Source: Streptomyces sp. 71268
GTDB taxonomy: Bacteria; Actinomycetota; Actinomycetes; Streptomycetales; Streptomycetaceae
Assembly (NCBI RefSeq): GCF_029392895.1
Contig: NZ_CP114200.1
Span: forward strand, 6,950,501-7,014,500
Length of the DNA: 64,000 nt
Direction of reading: 5' to 3'
Shown here: piece after piece, positions 46,308-58,168 of the stretch
Layout: every line of letters begins with the position of its first letter
Numbering within the stretch: position 1 is the first letter of the stretch
The notes under the pieces: model-generated
Told to the model about the DNA's origin: nothing
The model's input: the letters and a program-made list of their open reading frames with translations, nothing else
Database searches by the model: none
Made by a program: the position numbers and the translations under genes

Positions 46308-47404
46308 GCGCCACCGCCGGGCGCGCCGAGGCCGAGCATGCGGTTGGTGCGGGCGATCCAGATCAGCAGCGGTCCGCCGATCAGGGCGAGCAGCACGCTC
46401 ACGGGCGTCTCCCAGGGGCGGATGACGACGCGGGCCGCGATGTCGGCCGCGACCATGACGTTAGCGGCCACCAGCGCGGACAGCAGCAGTTGGGCCGCCA
46501 GCCGTGGCCCGGTGACCAGGCGCGCGGCGTACGGGGCGAGCAGGCCGAGGAAGGCGATCGGGCCGGCCAGCGCGACGGCGGCGCCGGCGAGCAGCGTGAC
46601 GGCGCCGGCCACCACGAGGCGGATGCGGCCTGGGTGGTGGCCGAGGGCCCGGGCGCTGTCGTCGCCGAGGGCCAGTGCGGACAGCGGGCGGCTCGCGCCC
46701 ACGGCGACGACCAGGCCGACGACGATCAGCGGGGCGATGGACAGCGCGGTGCGCGTCTCCACGCCGGCCAACGAGCCGATGGTCCAGTACCGGTAGACGT
46801 CGAAGGTGGACTGGGTGCCCAGGAGCACGTACGAGGTCATGCCGTGGAAGGTGGCGCCGAGCGCGGAGCCGGCGAGCACCAGGCGCAGCGGTGATGTGGT
46901 GGCCCGTCCGGACGCGGCGAGCAGCAGTACGACGGCGCTCGCGGCCATGCCGCCGACCAGGGCCCACACGAGGATGCCGTAGGGCGACGTCACGTCGAAG
47001 TAGGTGAGCCCGATGACGACGCCGAGCGCGGCACCGGAGTTGACGCCCAGGAGCCCGGTCTCGGCCAGCGGGTTGCGGGTGACGGCCTGGAGCAGGCAGC
47101 CCGCCGCGCCCAGCGCCGTGCCCACCAGGACGGCGGCGATGGTGCGCGGCAGCCGCACGTCCACCACGGCCAGCCGCAGCGCGGCGTCCGCGCGGGCCGA
47201 CGGGTCGCCGAGGAGGTAGTCCAGGGCGCGGCCCATCGGGGTCTTGCCCGAGCCGATGAGGAGGGAGAGCAGACACAGGGTGAGCAACAACGCGACGAGA
47301 GCGGCGGCGGCCCACGCGGTGGGACGGTGCCTGGGCCGCACGGACTTGGTCAGCGTGGGCCTCGTCACGTCGACGGGAGGCCCGGCCTCTTGCGCAACGG
47401 ACAT
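46304..47404 (-). CDS. FecCD-family siderophore permease, first gene of importer operon
   Basis: A 366-residue membrane protein with the FecCD motifs RLPRTIAAVLVGTALGAAG, LLGVNSGAALGVVIG and GGPLLIWIARTNRM. Its ATG at 47404 lies immediately next to the iron box, whose TAGGCT half would put transcription initiation at the start codon itself; the message is therefore probably leaderless. First gene of a permease-permease-ATPase operon divergent from the binding-protein gene. Confidence 0.9.
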   Translation of the reverse strand: MSVAQEAGPPVDVTRPTLTKSVRPRHRPTAWAAAALVALLLTLCLLSLLIGSGKTPMGRALDYLLGDPSARADAALRLAVVDVRLPRTIAAVLVGTALGAAGCLLQAVTRNPLAETGLLGVNSGAALGVVIGLTYFDVTSPYGILVWALVGGMAASAVVLLLAASGRATTSPLRLVLAGSALGATFHGMTSYVLLGTQSTFDVYRYWTIGSLAGVETRTALSIAPLIVVGLVVAVGASRPLSALALGDDSARALGHHPGRIRLVVAGAVTLLAGAAVALAGPIAFLGLLAPYAARLVTGPRLAAQLLLSALVAANVMVAADIAARVVIRPWETPVSVLLALIGGPLLIWIARTNRMLGLGAPGGGA

Positions 47405-47421
47405 GAGGTTAGCCTAACCTC
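47405..47421. promoter_or_regulatory. Iron box (IdeR/DmdR operator) between divergent importer genes
   Basis: A 17-bp dyad GAGGTTAG-C-CTAACCTC, close to the actinobacterial iron-box consensus. The minus strand contains TAGGCT, a good streptomycete -10, so iron-loaded repressor would cover the promoter. It sits at the start codon of the permease operon and upstream of the binding-protein gene, which may share it through TAGCCT at 47410-47415. Confidence 0.8.
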
Positions 47422-47576
47422 GCTCTTGACCCGGGGTGCCGGGTGGGTCGCCAGACCCACCCGTCGAATGCCATGCCCCGGTGGTGCGGGCTTCCCGTCG
47501 CGACCAGTGGCGCGGCCCGTACGGCAGGACCGGCGGTGGCAACTGCCTTCCGCCGGCTGACACTTCGGAGAACCGC

Positions 47577-48584
47577 ATGTCCCCGTCCCCCTCGTCCGCT
47601 TCTTCGTCCACCTCCCGCCCGGCCCTGGCGCGTTCCCCGCGCGCCCGGCTGACCGCGCTGGCCGCCCTCACCGTCGTCTCGGCCCTCACGCTCTCCGCGT
47701 GTGGGTCGGATGATTCGGACAAGGGGGATGACAAGGGCAAGTCCCGCACCGTCAAGGACGTGACCGGCGCCGACGTGAAGGTGCCCGAGAAGGTCGAGCG
47801 GGTCGTGGTGCTCAGCGAGATGGACCTCGACTCCTCGCTCGCCCTCGGCGTGCAGCCGGTCGGCCTGACGGCGGGTCGTGGGCAGAAGGGCGCGCCGGAG
47901 TACCTGGCGGACAAGGCGGGGGACATCGAGGTCGTCGGCGCGGTCACCGGCCCCGACCTGGAGAAGGTGCTGGCGGCCAAGCCGGACGTCATCCTGGCCG
48001 GCCAGATCGCCGACGCCCAGGTGCTCAAGCAGTTGCGCGGCATCGCGCCGACCGTGATGACGGTGGGCAAGGACAAGAACTGGAAGTCGGCGCTCACCCT
48101 CACCGGCGAGGTGCTGGGCAAGCAGAACGAGGCCAAGACCTTCATCGCCGACTACGACAAGCGCGTCACCGAGGTGCGGAAGTCGCTGGGCGACAAGGCC
48201 GGTTCGTCGGTGAGTGTGGCCCGCTACTCCGCCAAGGGCACCGCCGTGATGCAGCAGGGCGTCTTCATCAGCGACGTCCTCAAGGACCTGGAGTTCAAGC
48301 GGCCGGCGCTGCAGAACAAGAAGGGCGCCGGGCACTCGACGCCGCTCAGTGACGAGGACATCCAGCAGATCGACGCCGACTGGCTGTTCATCGGCACGCT
48401 CTCCTCCAAGGGCAAGGACGCCGACCTGTTCGGCGAGTTGCGCAAGAAGCCCGCCTACCAGCAGCTCGGCGCCGTCAAGAGCGGCCACGTGACGCAGATC
48501 GACGGCTCCAAGTGGACGAGCCTGGGCGGTTCGCTCGCGGCCATGTCGGTGTTGGATGACATCGAGAAGGCGATGGGCAAGTAG
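47577..48584 (+). CDS. Siderophore-binding lipoprotein (FecB/FepB type)
   Basis: A 335-residue periplasmic-binding lipoprotein. The signal ends in the lipobox LTLSACG near residue 42, followed by a Lys/Asp-rich linker and the two-lobed fold with [33 protein letters not shown] and the C-terminal [20 protein letters not shown]. It delivers the ferric siderophore to the divergent permease-ATPase operon. The ATG follows CGGAG. The shared iron box lies about 155 bases upstream. Confidence 0.9.
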   Translation: MSPSPSSASSSTSRPALARSPRARLTALAALTVVSALTLSACGSDDSDKGDDKGKSRTVKDVTGADVKVPEKVERVVVLSEMDLDSSLALGVQPVGLTAGRGQKGAPEYLADKAGDIEVVGAVTGPDLEKVLAAKPDVILAGQIADAQVLKQLRGIAPTVMTVGKDKNWKSALTLTGEVLGKQNEAKTFIADYDKRVTEVRKSLGDKAGSSVSVARYSAKGTAVMQQGVFISDVLKDLEFKRPALQNKKGAGHSTPLSDEDIQQIDADWLFIGTLSSKGKDADLFGELRKKPAYQQLGAVKSGHVTQIDGSKWTSLGGSLAAMSVLDDIEKAMGK

Positions 48585-48728
48585 TCCCGCCCGGCGGGGC
48601 GGGGCCGCTCGCCGGCGGCGTCCCGCCCGGAGGGCGAAGCCCCGACCGGGGCGGGAAGCGGCCGGGGCGCCGGCCGCCCCGTGAGCCGCGAACAGGCCCG
48701 CCACCTGGGGCGAAGCGGGCAACCCATG

Positions 48729-48747
48729 CTAGGTTAGGCTTACCTAA
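48729..48747 (+). promoter_or_regulatory. Iron box upstream of the siderophore biosynthesis operon
   Basis: CTAGGTTAGGCTTACCTAA closely matches the consensus TTAGGTTAGGCTCACCTAA bound by IdeR/DmdR. It contains the -10-like TAGGCT (48735-48740), so repression when iron is plentiful would block the promoter. Transcription would start near 48747, 29 bases before the GTG of the first gene. Confidence 0.88.
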
Positions 48748-48775
48748 GTAAGGCCATTGCCGAGGGGGCAACACC

Positions 48776-49555
48776 GTGCAGCAGCCAGAACTTTCCGGAC
48801 GGATCGCGCTGGTCACCGGCGCGGGACAGGGCATAGGCGAGGCGGTGGCCAGGGTCCTCGCCGACCGAGGGGCCAAGGTCGCCGCCCTCGACCGCGACGC
48901 CGACGGCGTCACCGCGCTGGAGAAGGAGTACGGGGCGCCGCGCGTCAGCGCGTACCCCGCCGACGTCACCGACAGCGCCGCCGTGGACGCCGTCGTGTCC
49001 GTCGTCGAGGACCAGGTGGGGCCCATCGACATCCTCGTCAACGTCGCCGGGGTGCTGCGCCCCGGGCCGGTCGCGGAGCTGACCGACGAGGACTGGAGCC
49101 AGACCTTCGCCGTGAACACCACCGGCGTCTTCCACACCTGTCGCGCCGTCACCCGCCGGATGAGCGAGCGCCGTCGCGGCAGCGTCGTGACCGTCGGCTC
49201 CAACGCGGCCGGGGTGCCGCGCACCAGCATGGCCGCGTACGCCGCGTCCAAGGCCGCCGCCACCATGTTCACCAAGTGCCTCGGCCTCGAACTGGCCCGC
49301 AGCGGCGTGCGCTGCAACGTCGTCTCACCGGGCTCCACCGACACCGCCATGCAGCGGCAGTTGTGGACCGACCCGCAGGCCCCGTTGCGCGTCATCGACG
49401 GCGACCCCGCCTCCTACCGGGTGGGCATCCCGCTCGGCCGCATCGCCGAGCCCGGCGACATCGCCGAGGCCGTCGCCTTCCTCGTCTCCGACCGCGCCCG
49501 CCACATCACCATGCACGACCTGTACGTGGACGGCGGCGCCACGCTGCGCGCCTGA
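48776..49555 (+). CDS. entA: 2,3-dihydro-2,3-dihydroxybenzoate dehydrogenase
   Basis: A 259-residue short-chain dehydrogenase. The NAD-binding start [14 protein letters not shown], the catalytic Tyr-x3-Lys in AAYAASKAA and the family end [20 protein letters not shown] with [10 protein letters not shown] match EntA/DhbA. It oxidises 2,3-dihydro-DHB to 2,3-dihydroxybenzoate with NAD+. The GTG start has GAGGGGG about 7 bases upstream. It is the first gene of the biosynthesis operon; the following gene is isochorismate synthase. Confidence 0.92.
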   Translation: MQQPELSGRIALVTGAGQGIGEAVARVLADRGAKVAALDRDADGVTALEKEYGAPRVSAYPADVTDSAAVDAVVSVVEDQVGPIDILVNVAGVLRPGPVAELTDEDWSQTFAVNTTGVFHTCRAVTRRMSERRRGSVVTVGSNAAGVPRTSMAAYAASKAAATMFTKCLGLELARSGVRCNVVSPGSTDTAMQRQLWTDPQAPLRVIDGDPASYRVGIPLGRIAEPGDIAEAVAFLVSDRARHITMHDLYVDGGATLRA

Positions 49556-49737
49556 CCCCGCGTCGGCCGCGGCCCCGCCCGGCGGCCGGCCCGGCCCGTA
49601 TGCCACCGCGAGCCGACGCCGCCAGGCGCCACCGGGCGCCGCGAACGACACGGCCCGCCCGCCAGCCCGCGCGCCAGGTGAACGGCCCCATCGACACCCC
49701 GACCGGTGCCCCCCGCACCGAACGAATGGAGTAACAG

Positions 49738-51119
49738 GTGACGACGACACACGAGGTCGCCGAGCGCCCGATATCCGGCCCGTCCGAGTCGGATGCCACG
49801 CCGGGGCGGCCCGCCCCGCACCCCGCCCCGCCCCGCGCCGGGCACGCCGCCCCGCACGCCGCGAGCGCCGAGGCGGCCCGTACGACCCGGGTGCGGCCGG
49901 CGCGCGGCAGTGGCCGTGGCGCGGCGCCCGCCCAGCGGCCCGCGCGCACGGTGGACGCCGACGCCGTCGGCTCGGCCACCGCCCTGCTCGACGCCTACTC
50001 CGCGGGCGACGCCCGGTTCTTCGCCTCGCCCACCAGGACCCTGCTCACCCACGGCGTACGCGCCGAGGTCCCGCACGACGCCCGCCCGCTGCCCGAGCGG
50101 GTCGCCGCCACGCTGGCCGAGCGGGCCGACGCCGGCGACCAGGCGCCGCTGGTGGTCGGCGCCGTGCCCTTCGACCACACGGCGCCCGCGGCCCTCGCCG
50201 TCCCCGACGCCGTCCGGTGGGCCCCACCGCTCGCCCACGACCCGCTGATCGCCCTGCCCGCCGCCACCCCCGAGGCCACCGGCTGGTCGGTGCGCCCGGT
50301 GCCGGAGCCCGAGGCGTACGGAGCGGCCGTCGCCGCGGCCGTGGCCCGCATGCGGCGCGGCGAGTTCAGCAAGGTCGTCCTCGCCCGCACCCTGGAACTC
50401 ACCTCGCCGCACGACCTCGACCTGCCCGCCATGGTGCAGCGGCTGGCCCGGCGCGACCCGCGCGGCTACACCTTCGCCCTGCCGGCCGGCGCGGGCCGCA
50501 CGCTGCTCGGCGCCAGCCCCGAACTGCTCGTCAGCCGGCGCGGCGGCCAGCTCGTCGCCAACCCGCTGGCCGGCTCCACGCCGCGCAGCGCCGACCTCGC
50601 CGAGGACGTCCGCCGCGCCGCCGCGCTCCTGGAGTCCGAGAAGGACCTGCACGAGCACGCCGTCGTCGTGGACGCGGTGCGCGCCGCCCTCGCCCCGTAC
50701 TGCGCGAGCCTGCACGTGCCCGAGCGGCCGACCCTGGTGCGCACCGCCGCGATGTGGCACCTGTCCACCACCGTCACCGGCGAGTTGGCCGAGCGCGACG
50801 GGCGCGCCGCCAGCGCCCTGGAGCTGGCCTGCGCGCTGCACCCGACGCCGGCCGTCTGCGGCACCCCGACCAGTCTGGCCCGCGAGGTCATCGGCGACCT
50901 CGAACCCTTCGACCGGGGTCTGTATACCGGCATGGTCGGCTGGGAAGATGCCAGCGGTGACGGTGAGTGGGTCGTCACCATCCGGTGTGCCGAGGCGGAG
51001 CGGCGCACGCTGCGCCTGTACGCGGGCGCCGGCGTGGTGGCCGCCTCCACGCCGGAGGCCGAGACCGCCGAAACCGGCGCGAAGTTCCAGACGTTCCTGC
51101 ACGCGGTGGGGGTTGACCA

Positions 51120-51123
<4 letters not shown>
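49738..51123 (+). CDS. entC: Isochorismate synthase (DhbC/EntC type)
   Basis: A 461-residue chorismate-utilising enzyme. The first 65 residues are Ala/Pro-rich and probably disordered. The catalytic domain shows [36 protein letters not shown] (split here into two short motifs: GASPELLV and NPLAGS), [20 protein letters not shown] and [11 protein letters not shown]. It isomerises chorismate to isochorismate, the first step toward dihydroxybenzoate. GTG start with a GGAG site; its stop overlaps the next gene. Confidence 0.92.
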
Positions 51124-52838
<1,715 letters not shown>

Positions 52839-52927
52839 CGCCCCGCCGCCCCGCGGGGCCGCCACCCCGCACTGGCGGGGGCGCGCACCGCTCCACCCGC
52901 TCGACCCGAAGCCTGAAAGGCCCCGTC

Positions 52928-53560
52928 ATGGCCCTGCCCGCCATCGCGCCCTACCCCATGCCCACCGCGGCCGACCTGCCCGCCAACAAGGTGGCCTGGA
53001 CGGTCGACCCGAGCCGCGCGGTACTGCTCGTACACGACCTGCAGAACTACTTCCTGTCCGCGTTCGACCAGGACGCGTCGCCGGTGACCGAACTGCTCGC
53101 CAACGTCGCCCGGGTCAAGAAGGACTGCGCCCGGCTCGGCGTGCCCGTCGTGTACTCCGCCCAGCCCGGCGGCCAGAGCCCCGCCGAGCGCGGGCTCCAG
53201 CAGGACTTCTGGGGGCCGGGGCTGCCCGACGACGAGCACGCCAAGGCGATCGCCGCCCCGGTGGCGCCGGAGCCCGGCGACACCGTGCTCACCAAGTGGA
53301 AGTACAGCGCCTTCGTCCGTTCCGACCTGGCCGAGCGGATGGCCGCCCAGGGCCGCGACCAGTTGGTCATCGTCGGCGTGTACGCCCACATCGGCGTGCT
53401 GCTGAGCGCCGCCGACGCCTGGATGCGCGACATCCAGTCCTTCCTGGTCGCCGACGCCGTCGCGGACTTCTCGGCCGCCGACCACGCCATGGCCCTGCGC
53501 TACGCCGCCGCCAAGTGCGCCGTCGTCACCACCACCGACACCGTTTTCGAGGGGAAGTAA
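52928..53560 (+). CDS. Isochorismatase (free-standing EntB/DhbB N-domain)
   Basis: A 210-residue isochorismatase-fold enzyme: LLVHDLQNYFLSAFD with the nucleophilic/acid Asp, LTKWKYSAF with the catalytic Lys, and VIVGVYAHIGVL. It hydrolyses isochorismate to 2,3-dihydro-2,3-dihydroxybenzoate and pyruvate. In E. coli EntB and Bacillus DhbB this domain is fused to the aryl carrier protein; here the stop is followed 5 bases later by a separate carrier-protein gene. The ATG is preceded by a GAAAGG site. Confidence 0.92.
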   Translation: MALPAIAPYPMPTAADLPANKVAWTVDPSRAVLLVHDLQNYFLSAFDQDASPVTELLANVARVKKDCARLGVPVVYSAQPGGQSPAERGLQQDFWGPGLPDDEHAKAIAAPVAPEPGDTVLTKWKYSAFVRSDLAERMAAQGRDQLVIVGVYAHIGVLLSAADAWMRDIQSFLVADAVADFSAADHAMALRYAAAKCAVVTTTDTVFEGK

Positions 53561-53565
53561 CCGCG

Positions 53566-53796
53566 ATGGCCCTGACCGTGGAGCAGATCCGCGCCGACGT
53601 CGCCGACGTGCTCGGCGAGGACCCCGCCGACATCCCCGACGACGAGAACCTGGTCGACTACGGCCTCGACTCGGTCCGCGTCATGGCCCTGGTCGAGCGC
53701 TGGCGCCGGGACCACGGCGTCGAGGTGACGTTTGTGGACCTCGCCGAGGAGCCCGCCATCGAGCGGTGGGCCCCCCTCCTGGGGGCGCGGACATGA
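53566..53796 (+). CDS. Aryl carrier protein (free-standing EntB C-domain)
   Basis: A 76-residue carrier protein with the phosphopantetheine site DYGLDSVRVMAL (Ser is modified) and the EntB-like helix WRRDHGVEVTFVDLAEEPAIERW. It carries dihydroxybenzoate from the AMP ligase to the synthetase condensation domain. It needs a 4'-phosphopantetheinyl transferase, none of which is in this window. Its stop overlaps the synthetase start by ATGA. Confidence 0.9.
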   Translation: MALTVEQIRADVADVLGEDPADIPDDENLVDYGLDSVRVMALVERWRRDHGVEVTFVDLAEEPAIERWAPLLGART

Positions 53797-56700
53797 CCAC
53801 CCTGCTCGATCCCGCCGTCCCACGGCGCGGAGCGGCCACCGGCGCCGCGCGGTCCGCGCCCGGACTGCCGCTGACCTCGGCCCAGTCGGGCATGTGGTTC
53901 GCGCAGGCCCTCGACCCGGACAGCCCGGCCCAGAACACCGCCGAGTACATCGAGATTCACGGCCCCATCGACCCGGCCGTCTTCGCCGAGGCCCTGCACC
54001 GCACCACCGGCGAGGCCGACGCCCTGCGGGTGCGCGTCGTCGCGGGCGACGGCGACGGAGATGCCGAAGGGGACGCGGCCGGCCCCCGCCAGGTGCCCAT
54101 CGAGATCGAGCCACCCGGCCGGCCGGCCGCGACCCGGGGCGCGAACCCGGACAGCACGGCCCGCCGCGCCTTCCCGCTGCACCAGGCCGACCTGCGCGAC
54201 GCGGCCGACACCGACCAGGGCCCGGACGCGGCGGCCCTGGCCTGGATGCGCGCCGACCTGGCCAAGCCCTTCGACCTGGCCAGCGGCCCGCTGTTCCAGC
54301 ATGCCCTGTTCCGGGTCGGCGACCAGCGCTGGCTGTGGTACCAGCGCGTGCACCACCTCGTCATGGACGGCTACGGCTACTCGCTCCTGGCCCGCCGCGT
54401 CGCCGAGGTCTACACGGCCCTGGCCACCGGCGCCGAGCCCACGCCCAGCCCGTTCGGCCGGCTGACCGACCTGGTCGCCGACGACCAGGCGTACCGCGCC
54501 GGCGACGGCTTCGCCAAGGACCGCGCCCACTGGGCGGCCACCTTCGGCGCCGCGCCCCCCGCCGACACCGACACCCCGGCCACCGGGGGCGAGCCCGGCG
54601 CCCCGCGCGCCCTGGACCTGCCCGACGCGCCGAGCCTGGCCGGCCGCACCGCGCTGCCCGACCACACCTTCCTGCGCCGCACCGCGCACCTGGGCCACCA
54701 GGAGACCGAGCGGCTGCGCACCCTGGCCGCCGAACTCCGCGCCACCTGGCCCGACCTGCTCTTCGCCGCCCAGGCGCTGTACCTGTCGCGGGCCACGCAC
54801 AGCGAGGACGTCGTGCTCGGCGTGCCGATGATGGGCCGCATGGGCTCGGCCGCGCTGCGCATCCCCGGCATGGTGATGAACGTGCTGCCGCTGCGACTGC
54901 GGGTGCGCCCCGAGGACACCCTGGCCCACCTGGTGCGCCAGGTCGTCCTCGGCATCCGCGCCGTCCGCCGCCACCAGCGCTACCGGTACGAGGACATCCG
55001 CCGCGACCTCGGGCTGCTCGGCGACGGCCGGGCCCTGGTCGGCCCGCTGGTCAACGTGATGCCCTTCGACTACGGGCTGACCTTCGCCGGCGCCCGCTCG
55101 GACGCGCACAACCTGTCCACCGGACCGGTGGACGACCTCACCGTCAACATCTACGACCGCGCCGACGGCGCCGGCCTGCGCATCGACTACGACGGCAACC
55201 CCCGGCTGTACGCCGAGGACGACCTCGCCGGCCACCAGCGCCGCTTCCTGGACCTGCTGGCCCGTATCGCCGACCCCGCCGCCGACCCGCACGCGCCGCT
55301 GGGCGAGCTGTCCGTGCTCACCCCGGCCGAACGCGCCCTGGTCATCACGGACTTCAACGACACCGCCCGCACCCTGCCGCCCACCACGCTGATCGGCCCC
55401 ATCGAGTACCGCGCGGCCCGCGTCCCGGACGCCCCCGCCCTCGTCTTCGGCGACCAGACGCTGACGTACGCGCAGCTCAACACGCGGGCCAACCGGGTCG
55501 CCCGGCGCCTGACGGAACTCGGGGTACGCCCCGGCGTGCTCGCCGCCGTCGCCCTGCCCCGCTCGGTGGACCTGGTGGTGGCGCTGCTCGCGGTCCTCAA
55601 GGCGGGCGGCGCCTACCTGCCGCTCGACCCCGACTACCCGGCCGAGCGCCTGGCGTACATGCTGGGCGACGCCTCCCCGGCGTGCGTGCTCACCGACCGG
55701 GCCACCCACGGCGCGCTGCCGGAGACCGCCGTGCCGGCGCTCGTCCTCGACGACCCGGAGGTCCGGGCCGACCTGGCCCGCTTCCCCGGCACCGACCCGG
55801 GCCGCGCGCTGACCCCGCACCACCCCGCGTACGTCATCTACACCTCGGGCTCCACCGGCCGTCCCAAGGGCGTGGTCATCCCGCACCGGGCGATCGACAA
55901 CCGGCTGCGCTGGATGCAGGACACCTACCCGCTGCGCGCCGACGACCGCGTGTTGCAGAAGACCCCGTCCGGCTTCGACGTCTCGGTGTGGGAGTTCTTC
56001 TGGGCGCTGCGCGAGGGCGCCACGCTGGTGGTCGCCGAGCCCGGCGGGCACCAGGACCCGGCCTACCTCGCGCGCACCATCCGCGACCAGCGCGTCACCA
56101 CCGTCCACTTCGTGCCGTCCATGCTCGGCGTCTTCCTCACCGAGCCGGGCGCCGCGCACTGCACGGGCCTGCGGCGCGTCTTCTGCAGCGGCGAGGCGCT
56201 GCCCCGGGAGACCGTCACCGACTTCCACCGCCTGCTGCCCGGCGTGCCGCTGCACAACCTGTACGGCCCGACCGAGGCCGCCGTCGACGTCACGTACCAC
56301 CCGTGCGCGCCCGGCGAGAGCGGCCCGGTGCCGATCGGCAAGCCGGTGTGGAACACCCGGCTGTACGTCCTGGACGCCGCGCTGCAACCCTGCCCGCCCG
56401 GCGTCGCCGGCGAGCTGTACCTCGCCGGCACCCAACTCGCCACCGGCTACCTCGGTCGGCCCGACCTGACCGCCGCCCGCTTCGTGGCCGACCCGTTCGC
56501 CGACGAGCCCGGCGCCCGCATGTACCGCACCGGCGACCTGGCCCGCTGGCGGGCCGACGGGGCCGTGGAGTACCTGGGCCGCACCGACCACCAGGTCAAG
56601 CTGCGCGGCCTGCGCATCGAACTCGGCGAAATCGAAGCGGCGTTGGCCGCGTCGGACGAGGTCGCCGCCGCCTGCGTGCTGGTCCGCGAGGACCGGCCGG

Positions 56701-58148
56701 GCGACCAGCGCCTCGTCGGCTACGTGACGGGCCACCAGCCCGCCACGCGGACCGGGCGGTCGGCTCCGGCGGATGCCGCCGCCGGGGCCGACCGTCCAGC
56801 GATGGGGAGCGATGAGAGCACGCACGTGGCTGCCGCGCCGACGGCGCCCGAGCGGGCCGGTCATGCGGGGCCCGACACTGCCGCCCGAGACCAGCGCACA
56901 GGCGCCGCTCTCCCCGAGGGGGCGCCGGATGTGGGCGGCGGCCCGGACCCCGCCCTGCTCCGGGAGCGCCTCGCGGCGCGGCTGCCCGACTACATGGTGC
57001 CGAGCGCCATCGTCGTTCTGGACGCGCTTCCGCTGAGCCCCAACGGCAAGCTCGACCGCAAGGCGCTGCCCGCGCCCCCGACCGCCACCACGGGACCCGG
57101 CCGCGCCCCGCGCAGCCACCGCGAGGAGACCCTGACCCGGCTGTTCGCGCGGGCGCTCGGCGTGGACCAGGCCGGCGTCGAGGAGAGCTTCTTCGACCTC
57201 GGCGGCAACTCGCTGCTGGCCATGCGACTGGTCGCCGCCATCCGCGAGACGCTGGGCGTCGAACTCGCCCTGGGCACCCTCTTCCAGGCCCCCACACCCG
57301 CCGCGCTCGCCGAGCGGCTGCGGGCCGCCGCCGAGGGCGAGTCGGGCGCCGGCGCCGCGGACGACGCGCTGGGCGTCCTGCTCCCGCTGCGCCCCGGTGG
57401 TGCCAGGCCCCCGCTGTTCGTCTTCCACCCGGCGGGCGGCATCAGTTGGTGCTACGCGGGCCTGCTGGCCCCGCTCGGCCCCGACCAGCCGGTGTACGGG
57501 CTCCAGGCCCGCGGCCTGACCGCGCCCGAGCCGCTGCCCGCGACGATGGAGGAGATGGCCGCCGACTACCTCGACCACATCCGCACCGTCCAGCCACACG
57601 GCCCCTACCGGCTGCTCGGCTGGTCGGTCGGCGGGGTCGTCGCGCACACCGTGGCGGTCCGCCTCCAGGAGGCGGGGGAGCGCGTCGAACTGCTGGCCCT
57701 CATGGACGCCTACCCCTCCGACCAGTGGCGCGACCTGGCCATCCCGGCCCAGGCGGACGCCCCGCGCGCGCTGCTGCGGATGGCGGGCTTCGACATCCAG
57801 GAGGGCCGCGCGCTCACCCGTGAGCAGGTGCTCGACACGCTGCGCCGCGAGGGCAGCGCGCTGGCCAGCCTGCCGGAGTACACGCTCTCGGCGGTCGTGG
57901 ACATCGTGGTGAACAACGCGACGCTGATGCGCAAGCACGAGCACCGCGCCTTCGACGGCGACGTCCTGTTCTTCACGGCCGCCGCCCCCCGCCCCGAGGA
58001 CTGGCTGACCCGCGACGCGTGGCTGCCCTACGTCACCGGCCGCCTGGTCAACCACGACATCGACTGCCTGCACCCCCAGCTCACCCAGCCGGAGGCGCTG
58101 GCGGTGGTCGCGGCGGCGATACGGGAGTGGCCGGCCGGCAGCGCCTGA
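53793..58148 (+). CDS. entF: EntF-type nonribosomal peptide synthetase, C-A-PCP-TE, predicted serine-specific
   Basis: A 1451-residue single-module synthetase. Condensation about 20-450 (HHLVMDGYG near 187), adenylation about 540-1095 (YTSGSTGRPKG, NLYGPTEAAVDVT, YRTGDLARW, LSPNGKLDRKAL), carrier about 1110-1180 (DLGGNSLLAM), thioesterase 1200-1450 (GWSVGG, MDAYPS, His near 1423). Adenylation pocket segments FDVSVWEFFW, HFVPSML, VFCSGEALP and YGPTEAAVDVT are nearly those of EntF, giving the serine code beginning DVWHFS. The enzyme should join dihydroxybenzoate to serine and, through the thioesterase, trimerise and release. A low-complexity insertion lies in the adenylation C-subdomain at about 985-1050. 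Confidence 0.92.
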   Translation: MTTLLDPAVPRRGAATGAARSAPGLPLTSAQSGMWFAQALDPDSPAQNTAEYIEIHGPIDPAVFAEALHRTTGEADALRVRVVAGDGDGDAEGDAAGPRQVPIEIEPPGRPAATRGANPDSTARRAFPLHQADLRDAADTDQGPDAAALAWMRADLAKPFDLASGPLFQHALFRVGDQRWLWYQRVHHLVMDGYGYSLLARRVAEVYTALATGAEPTPSPFGRLTDLVADDQAYRAGDGFAKDRAHWAATFGAAPPADTDTPATGGEPGAPRALDLPDAPSLAGRTALPDHTFLRRTAHLGHQETERLRTLAAELRATWPDLLFAAQALYLSRATHSEDVVLGVPMMGRMGSAALRIPGMVMNVLPLRLRVRPEDTLAHLVRQVVLGIRAVRRHQRYRYEDIRRDLGLLGDGRALVGPLVNVMPFDYGLTFAGARSDAHNLSTGPVDDLTVNIYDRADGAGLRIDYDGNPRLYAEDDLAGHQRRFLDLLARIADPAADPHAPLGELSVLTPAERALVITDFNDTARTLPPTTLIGPIEYRAARVPDAPALVFGDQTLTYAQLNTRANRVARRLTELGVRPGVLAAVALPRSVDLVVALLAVLKAGGAYLPLDPDYPAERLAYMLGDASPACVLTDRATHGALPETAVPALVLDDPEVRADLARFPGTDPGRALTPHHPAYVIYTSGSTGRPKGVVIPHRAIDNRLRWMQDTYPLRADDRVLQKTPSGFDVSVWEFFWALREGATLVVAEPGGHQDPAYLARTIRDQRVTTVHFVPSMLGVFLTEPGAAHCTGLRRVFCSGEALPRETVTDFHRLLPGVPLHNLYGPTEAAVDVTYHPCAPGESGPVPIGKPVWNTRLYVLDAALQPCPPGVAGELYLAGTQLATGYLGRPDLTAARFVADPFADEPGARMYRTGDLARWRADGAVEYLGRTDHQVKLRGLRIELGEIEAALAASDEVAAACVLVREDRPGDQRLVGYVTGHQPATRTGRSAPADAAAGADRPAMGSDESTHVAAAPTAPERAGHAGPDTAARDQRTGAALPEGAPDVGGGPDPALLRERLAARLPDYMVPSAIVVLDALPLSPNGKLDRKALPAPPTATTGPGRAPRSHREETLTRLFARALGVDQAGVEESFFDLGGNSLLAMRLVAAIRETLGVELALGTLFQAPTPAALAERLRAAAEGESGAGAADDALGVLLPLRPGGARPPLFVFHPAGGISWCYAGLLAPLGPDQPVYGLQARGLTAPEPLPATMEEMAADYLDHIRTVQPHGPYRLLGWSVGGVVAHTVAVRLQEAGERVELLALMDAYPSDQWRDLAIPAQADAPRALLRMAGFDIQEGRALTREQVLDTLRREGSALASLPEYTLSAVVDIVVNNATLMRKHEHRAFDGDVLFFTAAAPRPEDWLTRDAWLPYVTGRLVNHDIDCLHPQLTQPEALAVVAAAIREWPAGSA

Positions 58149-58168
58149 GCACGCCGAGTGGCCAAACC

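Noticed and set aside
53793..58148. Possibility that the synthetase activates threonine or another amino acid.
   Set aside because: The pocket segments around DVW, HFVPS and AAVDVT agree with serine-type EntF; no alternative fits as well.
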